Counted from the stretch's first letter, positions 13,732 to 24,885 are shown. The stretch: 64,000 nucleotides of DNA from Solenopsis invicta (GCF_016802725.1 NC_052673.1:8505037-8569036); one strand, 5' to 3'. Translations and numbers: made by a program. The notes: generated by a model not told the origin, from the sequence alone.

Positions 13732-13751
13732 GCGATCGCAATTGCGATCGC
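13732..13751. repeat. perfect 20-base palindrome of GCGATCGC units
   Basis: GCGATCGCAATTGCGATCGC equals its own reverse complement and is preceded by a further GCGATT. It stands out in AT-rich DNA. It could be a binding site for a dimeric protein or a chance cluster. Confidence 0.75.
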
Positions 13752-15556
13752 GGGAAAATAGAAATCGACAAACGATCAATTGAGATTAGTATCGCAAGAC
13801 TTAATCGTAGGCATCCTGGTTGAAGCCGAAGCTGCTTTTCTGTTTAATTCATCGGAACGATTTAACCTCGCATGCGTGAGAGATTTCGCAGCTTCTACAC
13901 GTTCGTTGACGCACAATATTACATATATCAGAGCAAAAGGTGATTTTATGGCCACTCATTTACATTTTATATGATAACTTTGTTAATAATCGATATTTTA
14001 AATTGAAAACTTAACGATTATATTCATCAAACTGTTCTTTAATAGATTCGATACTGAAAGTTATGAGATATTTATTATGTTAAATATTATTTACACCAAT
14101 TTTTGCGACATTACATTATGAGTCGAAGAAAAGCAGAAGTGACAATATGGCTCACCAAGAATAAATTAAAAAAAATTAGTTTTAAATTATTAAATAATTC
14201 AGAAGAAATAGTATTTTATTATAAAATTATATTTATTCAAAATAAAGAAGAAATATTGCAGAATTTATGCGAATGTATATACGTACATATAAGCCTTCCG
14301 TATATAAGAAACAACAGTACTGAAAATCTGTAATAGTGTAAACTATAAATTAGCAGTACAATTAACGTATCGGATAATTATTTTGACACAAAAACTTTGA
14401 GAAACAGGCTATATTAAACTTATTGAGATTCAAATACGTATAAAAGCCTACATTAGCAAAATCCTATGTTATTGTTTAACTTTACATAACTTGAAATGTG
14501 TACAGACAAATAAACAATTAACTAACGAGGAAACATTCGATAATCCGCTCAAGTAAAAATAATAAGAAAATATGTGTAATTAAATGTTAAAATGTACATA
14601 CCTTGAAAAAGTTTCAAAACACTTGAAAGAAAAAATGTATAATAACAAATAATATTGTGTATTGGCATATATAGCCTCACTACATAATGGTAGACTAAAC
14701 AAATGATCCATAAGTAATTAGAATTCATCTAATAACGGAGATAAGACAAGCGACCATAACACAGCTCATAATACTACCTTCTCCTTTATATAAAAATGTA
14801 AGTATCGATTGCAAGAATTTTAACTGTTATCTACTTTTCGTTTAAAAATATATCAATTTTTTTTTTTAAGTGCCAACCTTATTTTAGAAAACCTTTAAAA
14901 ATGTGTAACATTTTAAGATATTTGAATATTATATCAATAAAAAAATTAAAAGCATTGCTTTTTAATTTTCTAAAAAACCACAGTCTCAGAGTATTTTTAT
15001 TTTTTCTTCTGATTTTATAATATTTGTGCGATATCACTAAAAATGTAGTGTGCTAAGTTTAAACAAATATTCATCAACAAAATATGTTTATCAATAATGC
15101 ATCTTCAAAATCAGCATACAAATATTCATTAAACATTCGTCGTGAGAGATCCAATTTGAGTTTGTTGGCAAACATTTCGGCGGTGTTAGAGACGACGATA
15201 CGACCGCGCCGATCAAACGACACGAGTCGAATAGGCTCCGACGTCGCAGGAAAATTCAATTAAACATGATCACCTACCGCGTTAACGCAATTTATTAGAC
15301 TTACCCTATCTCCAGGCAAAGCCTCTGAACGAGTCAATCAAGACGCCGACAGATAGCGGTTGCATATCCTAGACTAGAGAGCCAAAGGGGGAATTACCCG
15401 TGAGCGGAAAATGTCCCGCGGCTGTTCTAGTGTCAAAGAGAGTAAGAGAGAAGAGAAAGAGAGCCAGAGAACGAAAGAGCTAATCTTCGATGACCGCGAC
15501 CTACAGCAATAAGTTCTCTGCCACGGTCACTAGCGTGAATTAACGTAACGACTCAC

Positions 15557-15617
15557 CTCGATCTCGCGCGGCGCGTCTGACCTTGCTATTGTTCGTCGCG
15601 CTATTGTGACCCCTCAT
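15557..15617 (-). CDS. candidate first coding exon of an unidentified minus-strand gene
   Basis: On the minus strand an ATG at 15617-15615 opens a short frame starting MRGHNSATNNSK. After 20 codons plus one base it runs into a strong donor, G|GTGAGT, with GTGAGT at 15556-15551. The surroundings (about 15300-15900) are GC-rich compared with neighbouring DNA. Immediately upstream on the minus strand lie three CTCGAG sites and a long palindrome. No downstream exon was found, so the model rests on start, donor and composition. A 5' untranslated exon is the main alternative. Confidence 0.3.
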
Positions 15618-15628
15618 GCTGCTGGCCA

Positions 15629-15730
15629 CTCGAGGCACTCGAGCACTCGAGGCCATTAGCAGGTTCCACCTTTAGCAGACCGTTGATAAAAGGCGGATCG
15701 ACAGCTAGGTGGCACGCGCCACGTGCCACC
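15629..15730 (-). promoter_or_regulatory. candidate promoter-proximal region with palindromic sites
   Basis: CTCGAG occurs three times, at 15629, 15638 and 15646 (spacing 9 and 8). At 15708-15730 GGTGGCACG and CGTGCCACC form inverted arms around GCGCCA, creating a CACGTG E-box. These sites sit just upstream of the candidate minus-strand exon at 15557-15617. Regulatory use is inferred. Confidence 0.3.
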
Positions 15731-16240
15731 TTTGATTTACGCAAATATCATTGTGATCGATATCGTTCACGTCGCGTTGTCGTATCGTATACAGCGTGAC
15801 GCACGTGAAAATAATTGACGCGAGTGATATATGAGTCGCGTAATGCGGCGCAGATGTATTTTACAATTAGAGTACCTATATTCCGCGAACGAGAGTGCCG
15901 TGAGAAATTATTAGGTCGATCCGACCAGTAATTAAGAAGTTATTCGACCTCGACCTAACGATTTTGTAACTTTCGATGGCAATTTTTCAACAGTTATGGA
16001 GATTTGATATCTACTTTTTATTTGTTAGGAATTCTAGAACTCGAATGTGTGAAATTAGCATTCTAACTTTCCTACCAAACGAGAATAAATTTTTAAATAA
16101 ATTAAACATTACAATTCATATTTTTAATTTATCCGAATTTGCGTTTAGAGACTCTGAATATTTTTAGATTCATTTAAATAAACTCAAACAAATTTTAAAT
16201 ACAAATGTAAAAATAATGTTCTAAATCTAAAAAGAAAGAC

Positions 16241-17440
16241 GTGAATCCATCCAAATTCATAATGAATAGCTCATTTCGTATACTATATATTTCAATTCAT
16301 TAAAATTCAAAAATAATGTATTAAAAAAAAATAAATGTAATAATAAAAATATAAATCAAACCGAATTCAAAATGATGAATACTATTCGTCATTTTGAAAT
16401 TGGATTGATTTATATTTCCATTATATTATTTTGAATTTAATAAATAAATTAAAATACTAAATAAAAAATAATAAATTAAAAAATGAGCTATTTATTATTA
16501 TAAATTTGAATGGATTTATATTCCCATTATATTATTCTTTGATTTAAATGAATTAAATTACGAAATGAGCTATTCATCATGTTGAAATCATATTATTTTT
16601 GGATTCAAGTGGATTCGAAAAATCTCAAGCGCGAATTCGAAAATGTCAAATGAATTTATTTCGACACATTTTCGAATTTATGATTCAGTTTTTTCAAATC
16701 TATTAGAATCTAAAAATAATATGAATACATTCGAATTCAACATGATGAACACCTCATTTCATATTTCAATTCATATAAATTCAAAAATAATATAATGAGA
16801 CGTGAATCCATTTGAATTCAATATAATAATAGCTCATTTTATATTTCAATTCACTTGAATTCAAAAATAATATACCCAGCAAACGAAATTGATTCAAAAT
16901 ATTTAAAATGGATAGAAATCAATTCAAAACATCAAGAATTTGAATTCGGCAATGATCACACAAATACATTTTTCCATCCAATTAACGTTTAAAAATTTCA
17001 TGAATTTTAATCCATGCAATAATATTAAAGTTACGAGATTTCTATTTTTTCCAATCTAAAAAAGTGCGGATCCTGTAATCCATTTTAATCTATGAAACGG
17101 CATTGAAATAAAATGATTTTATTTTTTCAATCTAAGAGGAGTTTCCGCTGGTCATCCAATCCATTTTAATCCCTGACATCGGATTAAACTTAATTGCTAC
17201 TTTTTAATCCAAATAAATCCAAATGAATTAAAATGGATTACAAATTTTTCATTTCTGTTTACTGCATAATGAGGATATGAATCCATCCGAATTCAAAATG
17301 ATAAATAGTCTATTTCGTATTTCAATTCAATTCACAGAGTCCACTTAAATCCAAAAATACTCCGGGACTTTAAAGCGCGAATACGGATAAATTAAAGTGA
17401 ATTTTAATTTTCAATTTATTTGAATTTACTTTCATTTGCT
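16241..17440. repeat. degenerate repeat cluster with direct and inverted units
   Basis: A unit of about 75-80 bases recurs: GAATCCATNNGAATTC, then a TGAATAGCTCATTTCRTA-type block, then ATTTCAATTCA and TTCAAAAATAATATAATGAG. Forward copies lie near 16245-16320, 16725-16800, 16801-16873 and 17276-17350; inverted copies lie near 16381-16450 and 16480-16600. There is no coding capacity. It looks like a decayed transposon array or satellite-like block. Confidence 0.7.
16875..17265. mobile_element. short inverted-repeat element nested in the repeat cluster
   Basis: The left end CCCAGCAAACGAAAT is an imperfect inverted copy of the right end ATTTCTGTTTACTGC. The insertion splits a repeat unit: other copies read AATAATATAATGAG without interruption, while here AATAATATA and ATAATGAG flank the element. 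That leaves ATA (or TA) as the apparent target duplication. The interior has several ATCCATTTTAAT-type motifs and no open frame. Confidence 0.65.
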
Positions 17441-18291
17441 GCGAACGGCGAAACGTAACATATGAACGTTACCCATCGCGCATGCTTCACGGTAATATCT
17501 TTTAAACTGTACGAGTAATTATCCGCGAAGCAATTATTAGGGACGTATCTCGTTCACGAAAGACAGCTCTCTCGATTCAATTTTTACGAATAATTACGAA
17601 TAATTACGAAATGCCTTTTACGAATAATTACAAGTTTGGTTTCCGAAAACGCGCGCGTAGATTATTGCTACACGATGGAAAGGAATTTGAGAGCAATATC
17701 GACTCGGCAATGCTCTGCCGTAATAATTTTCCCATTACCACGTAACATAATGAACGACGCGCATAATACTTGTCGCAAGAGACGGGTGATACTTAAGACA
17801 CGCAACGCCATATTTGCGAGACATTCAATTGAATTTTCCCAACGTTATGCAACGGCACTTTCGACCGGAGCAACGCGATCCGTATAAAAGCCTAACATAT
17901 ATTTCCACGCTGATCGAACATACTTAACGCTTGTCTCCGTGTTTATTCATTGACGATAACTCATTCTTTCGTAAGATTATTTTTTGTGAATATATATTCA
18001 GCGCGAACATATCAGTACATTTGTTAGCACCATCAGAGAATTTTAATCCATTTACTTAATACTAACGTTAAAATTTGTTTTTTTCTTTCAAAATAATAAT
18101 GTTTGATGATTTAAAAAAAAATTTAGCTATTTTCTTCAATCCCTTGAAAAAAAGAACCGATAAAAGCTGCGTTCGCGGAGCGTGCTATCAGCTTTACTGC
18201 GTCATTTTATCTTTATTTATACGTTTAATGAACGATAAAGGTAGAAAGACAGAATAGCGTTAGAGATGCTCAAGAGACGATATAAATCTCA

Positions 18292-18421
18292 ATCTCATTT
18301 CGTACGCAATTAATCAATTAAAACAAAAATTTTAATATGTATAAAGTTGGTTATACATTGATATAACTTTATGCACATTGATATTTTTGCTTTAATTGTT
18401 AAATTACGTACGAGATGAGAT
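18292..18421. mobile_element. foldback element 1
   Basis: ATCTCATTTCGTACGCAATT at the left pairs with the reverse complement of AATTACGTACGAGATGAGAT at the right. Pairing continues inward through AATTAAARCAAAAAT and ATAAAGTT. It directly abuts the larger foldback at 18421-18779. Confidence 0.7.
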
Positions 18422-18779
18422 ACAAAAGAAAATGCAAATTACAAGATATGTCAAGTACTTTCTAAAGCAGGATTGACGAAAAAGTTCAATGGGTGGAAAA
18501 ATCAATGTTAAATTCCGGTTTGTACCGTTTTGAATTTTTTAATTGAATAAAACTGTCCATTGGCAATAATAATAATAATTAATATATAAAGCTACATAAT
18601 ATTTTAAGTTTATATATTAATTATTATTATTTTTGCCAATAGACAGTTTTATTCAATTGAAAAATTCAAAACGGTACAAACCGGAATTGAACATGGATTT
18701 TTCCATCCACTGAACTTTTCCGTCAATTCTGCTTTAGCAAGTACTTGACATATTTTGTAATTTCCATCTCTTTTCGTAT
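18421..18779. mobile_element. long foldback element 2 (about 170-base arms)
   Basis: Arms at about 18421-18590 and 18607-18779 are inverted copies with only scattered differences. For example, TGTCAAGTACTT and ACCGGTTTGTACC-type blocks appear on one arm and their reverse complements on the other. The spacer is about 20 bases. Transcription across it would give a long hairpin RNA. It has no coding capacity. Confidence 0.8.
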
Positions 18780-18869
18780 TATTATACGATATTAATAAAA
18801 ATTAAACACCTCTTTCTTATTTTTCTTAATGCATTGGAATAACAACAATATAGATTATTAAAAAAAAAC

Positions 18870-19140
18870 GGGATTAGTTATTCCTTGCAACGTTTTTTGG
18901 ACTGAATATGAATCCATTTTCTAAATTGCTTCATCACATCACAATTGTGAAAAATTTACAGTTAAAAAGTGTTTTTACATATTTTGTTGTATAATTATAA
19001 TTACCATATGTAATATATTGAAGAAGATTTTTGAAATAAAAATTAAGCATGTTGTTGGGACTTTCAACTCAAAAAAAATTTTTTGTGTTGACTATAATTA
19101 ACAAGATATTCATAGTTAAACCTTGAACTCTAACGCTCGA
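18870..19140 (+). repeat. diverged interspersed repeat, copy B
   Basis: Partner of the copy at 10931-11190. The shared order of segments and the shared closing ATATTCATAGTTAAA argue for common descent rather than AT-rich chance similarity. Confidence 0.55.
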
Positions 19141-20129
19141 AAAAATCACTTTTGACAAAGAGTGGTGTAACAGATCGTTTTCATGTTTCTACTAATTTTA
19201 TAAGTTCCTTATAATAATAAACGTATATTTTCAGTTATTCTGTTAATAAGAGAGGTGAAGAAAAATGTTTCAATGTAAAGATTATCAAAAAAATCTCACA
19301 AGGTGTCTCTAAAGTCTAAACTTTACCCGCTATATTTGGAAAGCGCGAGTCAAAATTATGAAAAATCGCGAAATGTAACAATAATTAGAACATGTGATAA
19401 ATAACTTGATCAATTATACTGTAAGAATTTTATGTAAAGTTACATTTGTTATTTGTAATTTTGAAACCCACTATAATAATTGTAAAACTCCATGCGTTTG
19501 TAAATTTGCAATATAGTGAAAACTTAATTGCCTGGCTAGTAATTAAGCAGATTGCAGAAATTTTACAATATATATGGAAAATTATAGGAATGACAGTGTA
19601 TCAATACTTTGTGCAATTGCATTATTGTACATTGAAATATTGTCTTTTTATTATACTTGTTGTAAACTATAGAATGATACTGTACACAGTGATGTAGGCA
19701 AGACAGAATTTTTGCGTATGCATGTTGAATTGATCGCATTTTTTTTTCACAGTATACATGAAAGATGACTGTTGTATTACATAAAGTTACAAAAATTGAA
19801 TAATTATATGAAATATTTAAAATAGTTATACGTGTAATTTTTCATGTAAAATATATATATTTACACATTAAAAGCAAATCCACATGTTTTTGGTAAGATT
19901 ACATAATTTCTCTAAAATTATATGATTTTTTACATTTACTGGACTAGAGTTACGTAATTTTTATACTATTATTTGTAAATTTAAAAAAAATTAAAAATTT
20001 GTTATAGTGTAATTTATAATTTTTTGAAAAGTGAATATATTAAGTACGCAGATTTTCAACGTTAAACAATCGTCAAGTCTCAGAAATAAATGTTTCAACT
20101 TAAGGGCTGAAAGCAGATCTACTACTCAC

Positions 20130-20259
20130 CAATCGCTGAAACCAAAGTAGCAATCTCTGGCTTCGATCCTCCAATAATTCTCAATACGCCTCCAGTCTTC
20201 GTTGATACATCCGCGAGACGCGATCGCATTCGCGAATAACACGGAACACAAGATAACAT
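20130..20259 (-). CDS. candidate first coding exon of an unidentified minus-strand gene
   Basis: On the minus strand an ATG at 20259-20257 opens a frame beginning MLSCVPCYSRMRSRLADV. After 43 codons plus one base it meets the donor G|GTGAGT, with GTGAGT at 20129-20124. A second frame through the same stretch is also open, so the coding frame is uncertain. The region 20120-20540 is GC-richer than its surroundings. Phase and donor match the candidate exon at 15557-15617, so they could be alternative first exons of one gene. A non-coding 5' exon is equally possible. Confidence 0.3.
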
Positions 20260-20601
20260 GCGTTGTCGAATACGAAATCAAATACAAAAATCGCTCGATA
20301 GGTATCGATTCCGTGAAAACACGTGCGATCGCGATAAAACGTGTCACCTCTTGAATCAACGTTAAAATTTACGACTGCTGTTAACGTTACGATCGCCAGC
20401 GTAAACTCATTCGACACTCTCGTCGTTCGCGAACAACACATTTTGTTCGACAGTACTTTTAGTATCGAATTACAATCATCGTAAGCATTACAGTGCACGA
20501 CATCCATTGAGCATTCAGATTTGGTTTTAATCTGGTTCAAACATCCATGGATTTATTTTTAGTGCAAATGTTTTAAAAACCTACATTATTCAACGTACAA
20601 A

Positions 20602-20602
<1 letters not shown>

Positions 20603-20637
<35 letters not shown>
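20603..20637. repeat. AT dinucleotide microsatellite
   Basis: About 17 uninterrupted AT units. Confidence 0.9.
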
Positions 20638-20800
20638 TATTTTTGGACGTTTTAAAAATGTTAATTTTATGCAAAAAATTTTCAAAAATCTGCTCACGAC
20701 GTGCTGCTTTCATTGATTAAATAAGCAAAACTTTTTTTAAGTTCTCACGAGTTTTGCTTTTATTACCTCCGGCAACGAAAATTTACCAAATTCGCGTGTG

Positions 20801-20801
<1 letters not shown>

Positions 20802-20832
<31 letters not shown>
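20802..20832. repeat. GT dinucleotide microsatellite
   Basis: About 15 GT units, preceded by GTGTGAT. Confidence 0.9.
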
Positions 20833-20834
<2 letters not shown>

Positions 20835-21440
20835 ACATTCAAATTTAGCGTGTGCCATGCAAATGAGAGAATCTCTCTTTGAAAAAGACAAAGAAGAATA
20901 AAGGTTTTTTTCATTCATTCGACACGCGTTGAACTTTGCCGAGTATTAATATTATAAAATAAAAGTCGCTAATAAATTACTTTAATTTGCATTAAAAATG
21001 AATAAGTTGTTTGAATATTTTCCTTATACAAAGATAAGCAGGTAAAACAGCACTCATATTTATCAGGTAATTTGAATGTAATTGACTTCAAACATAAGAA
21101 CCCCAGTCACATTTAAATGCTCAGCGAGTAAGCTGGTTCAACGACACATCTACACGAAACTTTCTGTGTACGAAGTAAAGCCGGAATCTTTCATACCCGA
21201 TATCTTGCCGTGTAGGAAAGAATGAAACAGAAACTCCTCAAAACAACTATCTCACTCTGAGTTTAAACTACCAACTTCCAGATTTACTTTGTATGCAGAA
21301 TGTTAGGTTTATATATATATATATATATCGTTAGGTTAGCTACCTGATCAATTTGAATTTGTTTAGTGTATTAATTTGATCTAGTTTTAGTTCGTTGCGT
21401 CCTAATTGACGTTTTTGAAAAGTCCAACACAATAACTCCC

Positions 21441-21650
21441 AGGGATATTCTTAAGGATATCCTCATCCTAGCAGTACACTTTATCTAGGGGATGTTCCAG
21501 GGACGTCCTTAGGACATACGACGTCCCACGGGCATTCTTGAAATATCTGTGCTGTATGAGCAGGAATATTCCCAAGGATATATCTTCATCAGGAATATTC
21601 CCTGAGATCTCTTTTAGATTATCTAGGAGTATCACTTGGGTTTGTTTAAA
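21441..21650. repeat. cluster of GGA-N-TCC palindromic motifs
   Basis: Small palindromes recur within about 200 bases: GGATATCC at 21455, GGACGTCC at 21501, GGAATATTCC at 21563 and again at 21592, with looser variants GGATATTC, GATGTTCC and ACGTCCC between. The spacing is irregular, as in a decayed repeat element. Confidence 0.5.
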
Positions 21651-21674
21651 ATAAATTGAAGGTATCATCACTTG

Positions 21675-21949
21675 GATTGGAATGGGAAGACCCTTGAATG
21701 AAAATACAAAGATACTACATTTGGATTTTATTTATTAAATTAGTACAATAGTTATTTTATAGAGTAATACATTTTTCTTATAATTGATGCGATTTAAAGA
21801 TTTTGTACATTTTTTAGACAAAAACATATTTAGTTGAATTATATTACACAATTTTAAGATATTATTTTTTTATTATACATACTAGTTAGATTAAGATTGG
21901 AATAAAACTTTTTCAATGAAAGTACAAAGATAGTACCATTTGGGTTTTG
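21675..21949 (+). repeat. pair of 55-base direct repeats
   Basis: 21675-21729 and 21895-21949 are diverged copies of one sequence. Both run GATTGGAAT..., then TCAATGAAAGTACAAAGATA or TGAATGAAAATACAAAGATA, then CATTTGG(A/G)TTTT. The second copy ends immediately before the hAT-like element. Confidence 0.65.
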
Positions 21950-21950
21950 T

Positions 21951-23078
21951 ACAGAACTGGACAAAATACATCTTTAAAGTATATGAAATACAAAATACTG
22001 ATAATTTTAGTATTTGAATTACAAAATACAAATACTTTTAATTTTTTTATTTGAAACACAAAATATAAAATATTTCCAAATTTTTTTATGAAATTTATTT
22101 TTGAAATAGTTCCATAAAATACAAAATACATTTATAAAAATTATGATAAGATCAAAACTGTGAAAAAGATATTATACTGTCTGGTATTGATTGTTATATG
22201 GAGTAATAAATCAAATATAATTGTGTATTATCGTACAATCAAAGCCACTTGCATAATAATTAATCAAAAAATAGTATTACTTGTCACAAACAATTTACGA
22301 GAGAGCGATTGAGAGGGATTATGTATCATAAATGTGACACAACTGACACAAATTTTGTCACAACTGACAAAAAATAAACAGAAAATTACTTAAATCACAT
22401 TTCCAAACAAATAAGTGTGATTTCCTTTAAAAAACATTAATTTTTGAAACATTTATCCAAAAGTAATTGTCTTGCATAATAAGCGATTGAATGAACCCTG
22501 CAAAAGAAAATAGTCTCTCTACAGCTGCAGATGAACATAAGCTTGTGTTAAACCTTATAAATAATTTTTTCACGGATAGGTAATTGTTTAAAGAAAATAA
22601 AGACTTTGATTTGTCATTTAGATATGATACAAACTCTAGTTGCTGTTGAGATTGTTGTTTTTCTGTTTTTAGACAAGAAGAAAAAAGAAATCTTTATCTG
22701 TGTCATTAGTACTATAGTACCACTTGTATTATACTATTCAATCACACTAGTTTTCATTGTTTCTATACAGTTAACACACAAATTTTGAATACGTTTTCTT
22801 TCAGATTCTAAATTTTTGCAGTAGGCAAAAAAATTCCAAACTGAGATCGCCAAATAAGAAAAATTTAAGTTACTACTATTGTTGTTAAAGATTTATATCA
22901 AGGATTTTTTGGTGTTTTAAATACAAAATATTTGGAAAATGTGTTTAAAATACAAATTACATCGAGAGATGTATTTTGAAATACAAAATATTTTTAAAGG
23001 CTTTGCTGAAATATAAAATACAAAATACAAATTGTATTTCAAATATAGTACATGTACTTGAAATGTGTTCAGCCCTAG
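21951..23078. mobile_element. probable non-autonomous hAT-like element
   Basis: The left end ACAGAACTGGACAAAATAC and the right end (reverse complement CTAGGGCTGAACACATTT) are similar inverted termini of the CAGNGCTGNNCAA kind. Both are followed inward by many copies of AAATACAAAATAC-type sequence. That subterminal TACAAAATA repetition is common in insect hAT elements. No transposase frame is visible in the 1.1 kb, and no clear 8-base target duplication was seen. Confidence 0.45.
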
Positions 23079-24508
23079 ATTATTAAAACTACATAATCGT
23101 AGTTCGACTGGCGCGGTCAAATCGCATTATCATTCGCAAATCAACTTGACACTTTCTACCTTGACTTTACGGCCTTGATTTGTATCGCGAAATTTCGGTA
23201 AGCGATTAAAATCCGTGTCACTATAGGTACGCATTAGAGACTGAAGAGATTAGAAATTGCAAATTGAACATTAGAATCCGATCAATTAAAATGAAACGGA
23301 TAAAAATTAAAATTATCTTATTTATCGAATTTTAATCAATTAATTATTATCTATCTTCTGGGCATAGTTTAACAGATTTGGACGTCACTGGTATCATTCA
23401 TAGCGTATACACTGTATGTAACGACCATGTAAAGCTTATATCAGATTACATATTGAAATTGAAGATTGCAAATTGGAGATTAGAATTCTAAGCAGAAAAT
23501 TTAATTTTATTCTATTTCATTCTAATTGATAAAATTTTTATTCCCAATTCACAATCCTTGATCTCAATGTGTAGTTTAATGAAATATACAAAAAAACTCA
23601 ACTGGTGTCTTATCGTAAATTTACGTCCATATAGATTATTTATGTATTGTCTAAATTATGTTTACATTAATTGTTTTGTGTAAACAATACATACAATGTA
23701 AATTATTATAAGTTTTCGTCGTTATGGAATCAACAAAACAAGAATAAACACAAGTTTCGTTTTCTAGTTTCTAAGAGAATATTCTTTCAAATAATTTCTT
23801 TTGTTTAATTTTGCTTGGATGTTCAAAAAAGAAAACTGATTTATGGTTTTGCGTTGCTTCGAAGACAGGTAATGCTGAAAACGTAGAATAAAATCTTAGC
23901 ATTAGGGTATAGGTCGAGTGAAAAAAATAGTACAGGTTTAAAAAGCAAGAGAAAAAACGGATAGATTTTTACTTATTATTTGCAAAAAGCCAAATAACGA
24001 ATAAATTTTTATATGTTATTTAATAAAAAAGTGAATTATAATTATATTTTTATTTTTAAATGTTTTATTTTTTAAATAAAAAGTTATTCAATATCTCTGC
24101 TGATTATGTGTTCGGACTTCTTCAAACACTATCACATCCGACTTTTTTAGGTAAACAGTACATTCAGACTAAATTTCTAAAATGTGCTTTGAGGAGACTA
24201 CGATTTTCTATTCTAGAAAAAAGATCATTAAATTTGAATTTGTTTCTAGAAAAAATATTGTCTTTTGATGGATTATAATCTGAAACATATCTTTTTTATA
24301 TTGACTAGAAGGAAAGAGCGAGAATATAACGGTTAGACTAATGAATTTAAGACTAAAGAAGATGGAGTCAAGGATAAAACATATTCTCTTCCAGACTCTT
24401 TTGAAAATTTTGAATTAGGTCGAAAGAAGGCGGAGTTATTAAGTTTGTGGGTGAGTGCTCTAACACATTACTGTGCCACATGCACAGAGATGGGCACTGC
24501 AACGGTGA

Positions 24509-24655
24509 CGTGACGCAGGAAAATATTATATAATTCGTCATGTTAAAACGCGTCGAGCAGATAATGCATTTTTCGAAAATGATGCGGGAGGTTACATAGC
24601 TAACTTCCTACGTCAACCAGAAAATCGTGAAGAAAGAGAAGAAAAGTTAATGTAA
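24509..24655 (+). CDS. hypothetical open segment, possible exon
   Basis: A frame of 48 residues without an internal Met start reads through ADNAFFENDAGGYIANFL and ends in a Glu/Arg-rich stretch before TAA at 24653-24655. The sequence is less AT-rich than its neighbourhood and the peptide looks protein-like. No family is recognised. A GTGAAG inside it (after AATC) could act as a donor that would stay in frame with the segment at 24722. It may equally be a transposon remnant or chance. Confidence 0.25.
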   Translation, partial: RDAGKYYIIRHVKTRRADNAFFENDAGGYIANFLRQPENREEREEKLM

Positions 24656-24721
24656 ATTTAAAATCAAACACATTAAATGTAAGTTCTTTTTAGACACTAT
24701 TTAATTACATTTATTTTGCAG

Positions 24722-24885
24722 TTGCTAAACCCGTAGCCCGTGTTGAGTCGATATGGCGTCGCGTAGTGTTGATTCTCGGGCGAATTACTTCATACGGGGC
24801 AAGACGACGACGCGCGGAAGAAAAACTTGAATCGCACGTGAATAACTTTGCGTTCACTAAGCACGAGACGCAAGCCATCTCTTGA
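24722..24885 (+). CDS. hypothetical terminal exon
   Basis: After a usable acceptor (TTTATTTTGCAG ending at 24721) one frame is open from 24724 to TGA at 24883-24885. It encodes 53 basic and acidic residues including VARVESIWRRVVLILG and EEKLESHVNNFAFTK. The other two forward frames close almost at once. It might join the open segment at 24509-24655. The family is unknown and it is not supported by homology. Confidence 0.3.

Larger units (their letters stand above)
4970..15299. other. non-coding AT-rich stretch after the EGF gene
   Basis: No exon can be supported here. A short minus-strand open frame at 5711-6019 lies in a GC-richer patch and matches no family I know. Two overlapping open frames on opposite strands at 10.4-10.8 kb lie in another GC-richer patch. 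The rest is AT-rich with the small hairpins and repeats listed separately. Confidence 0.6.
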
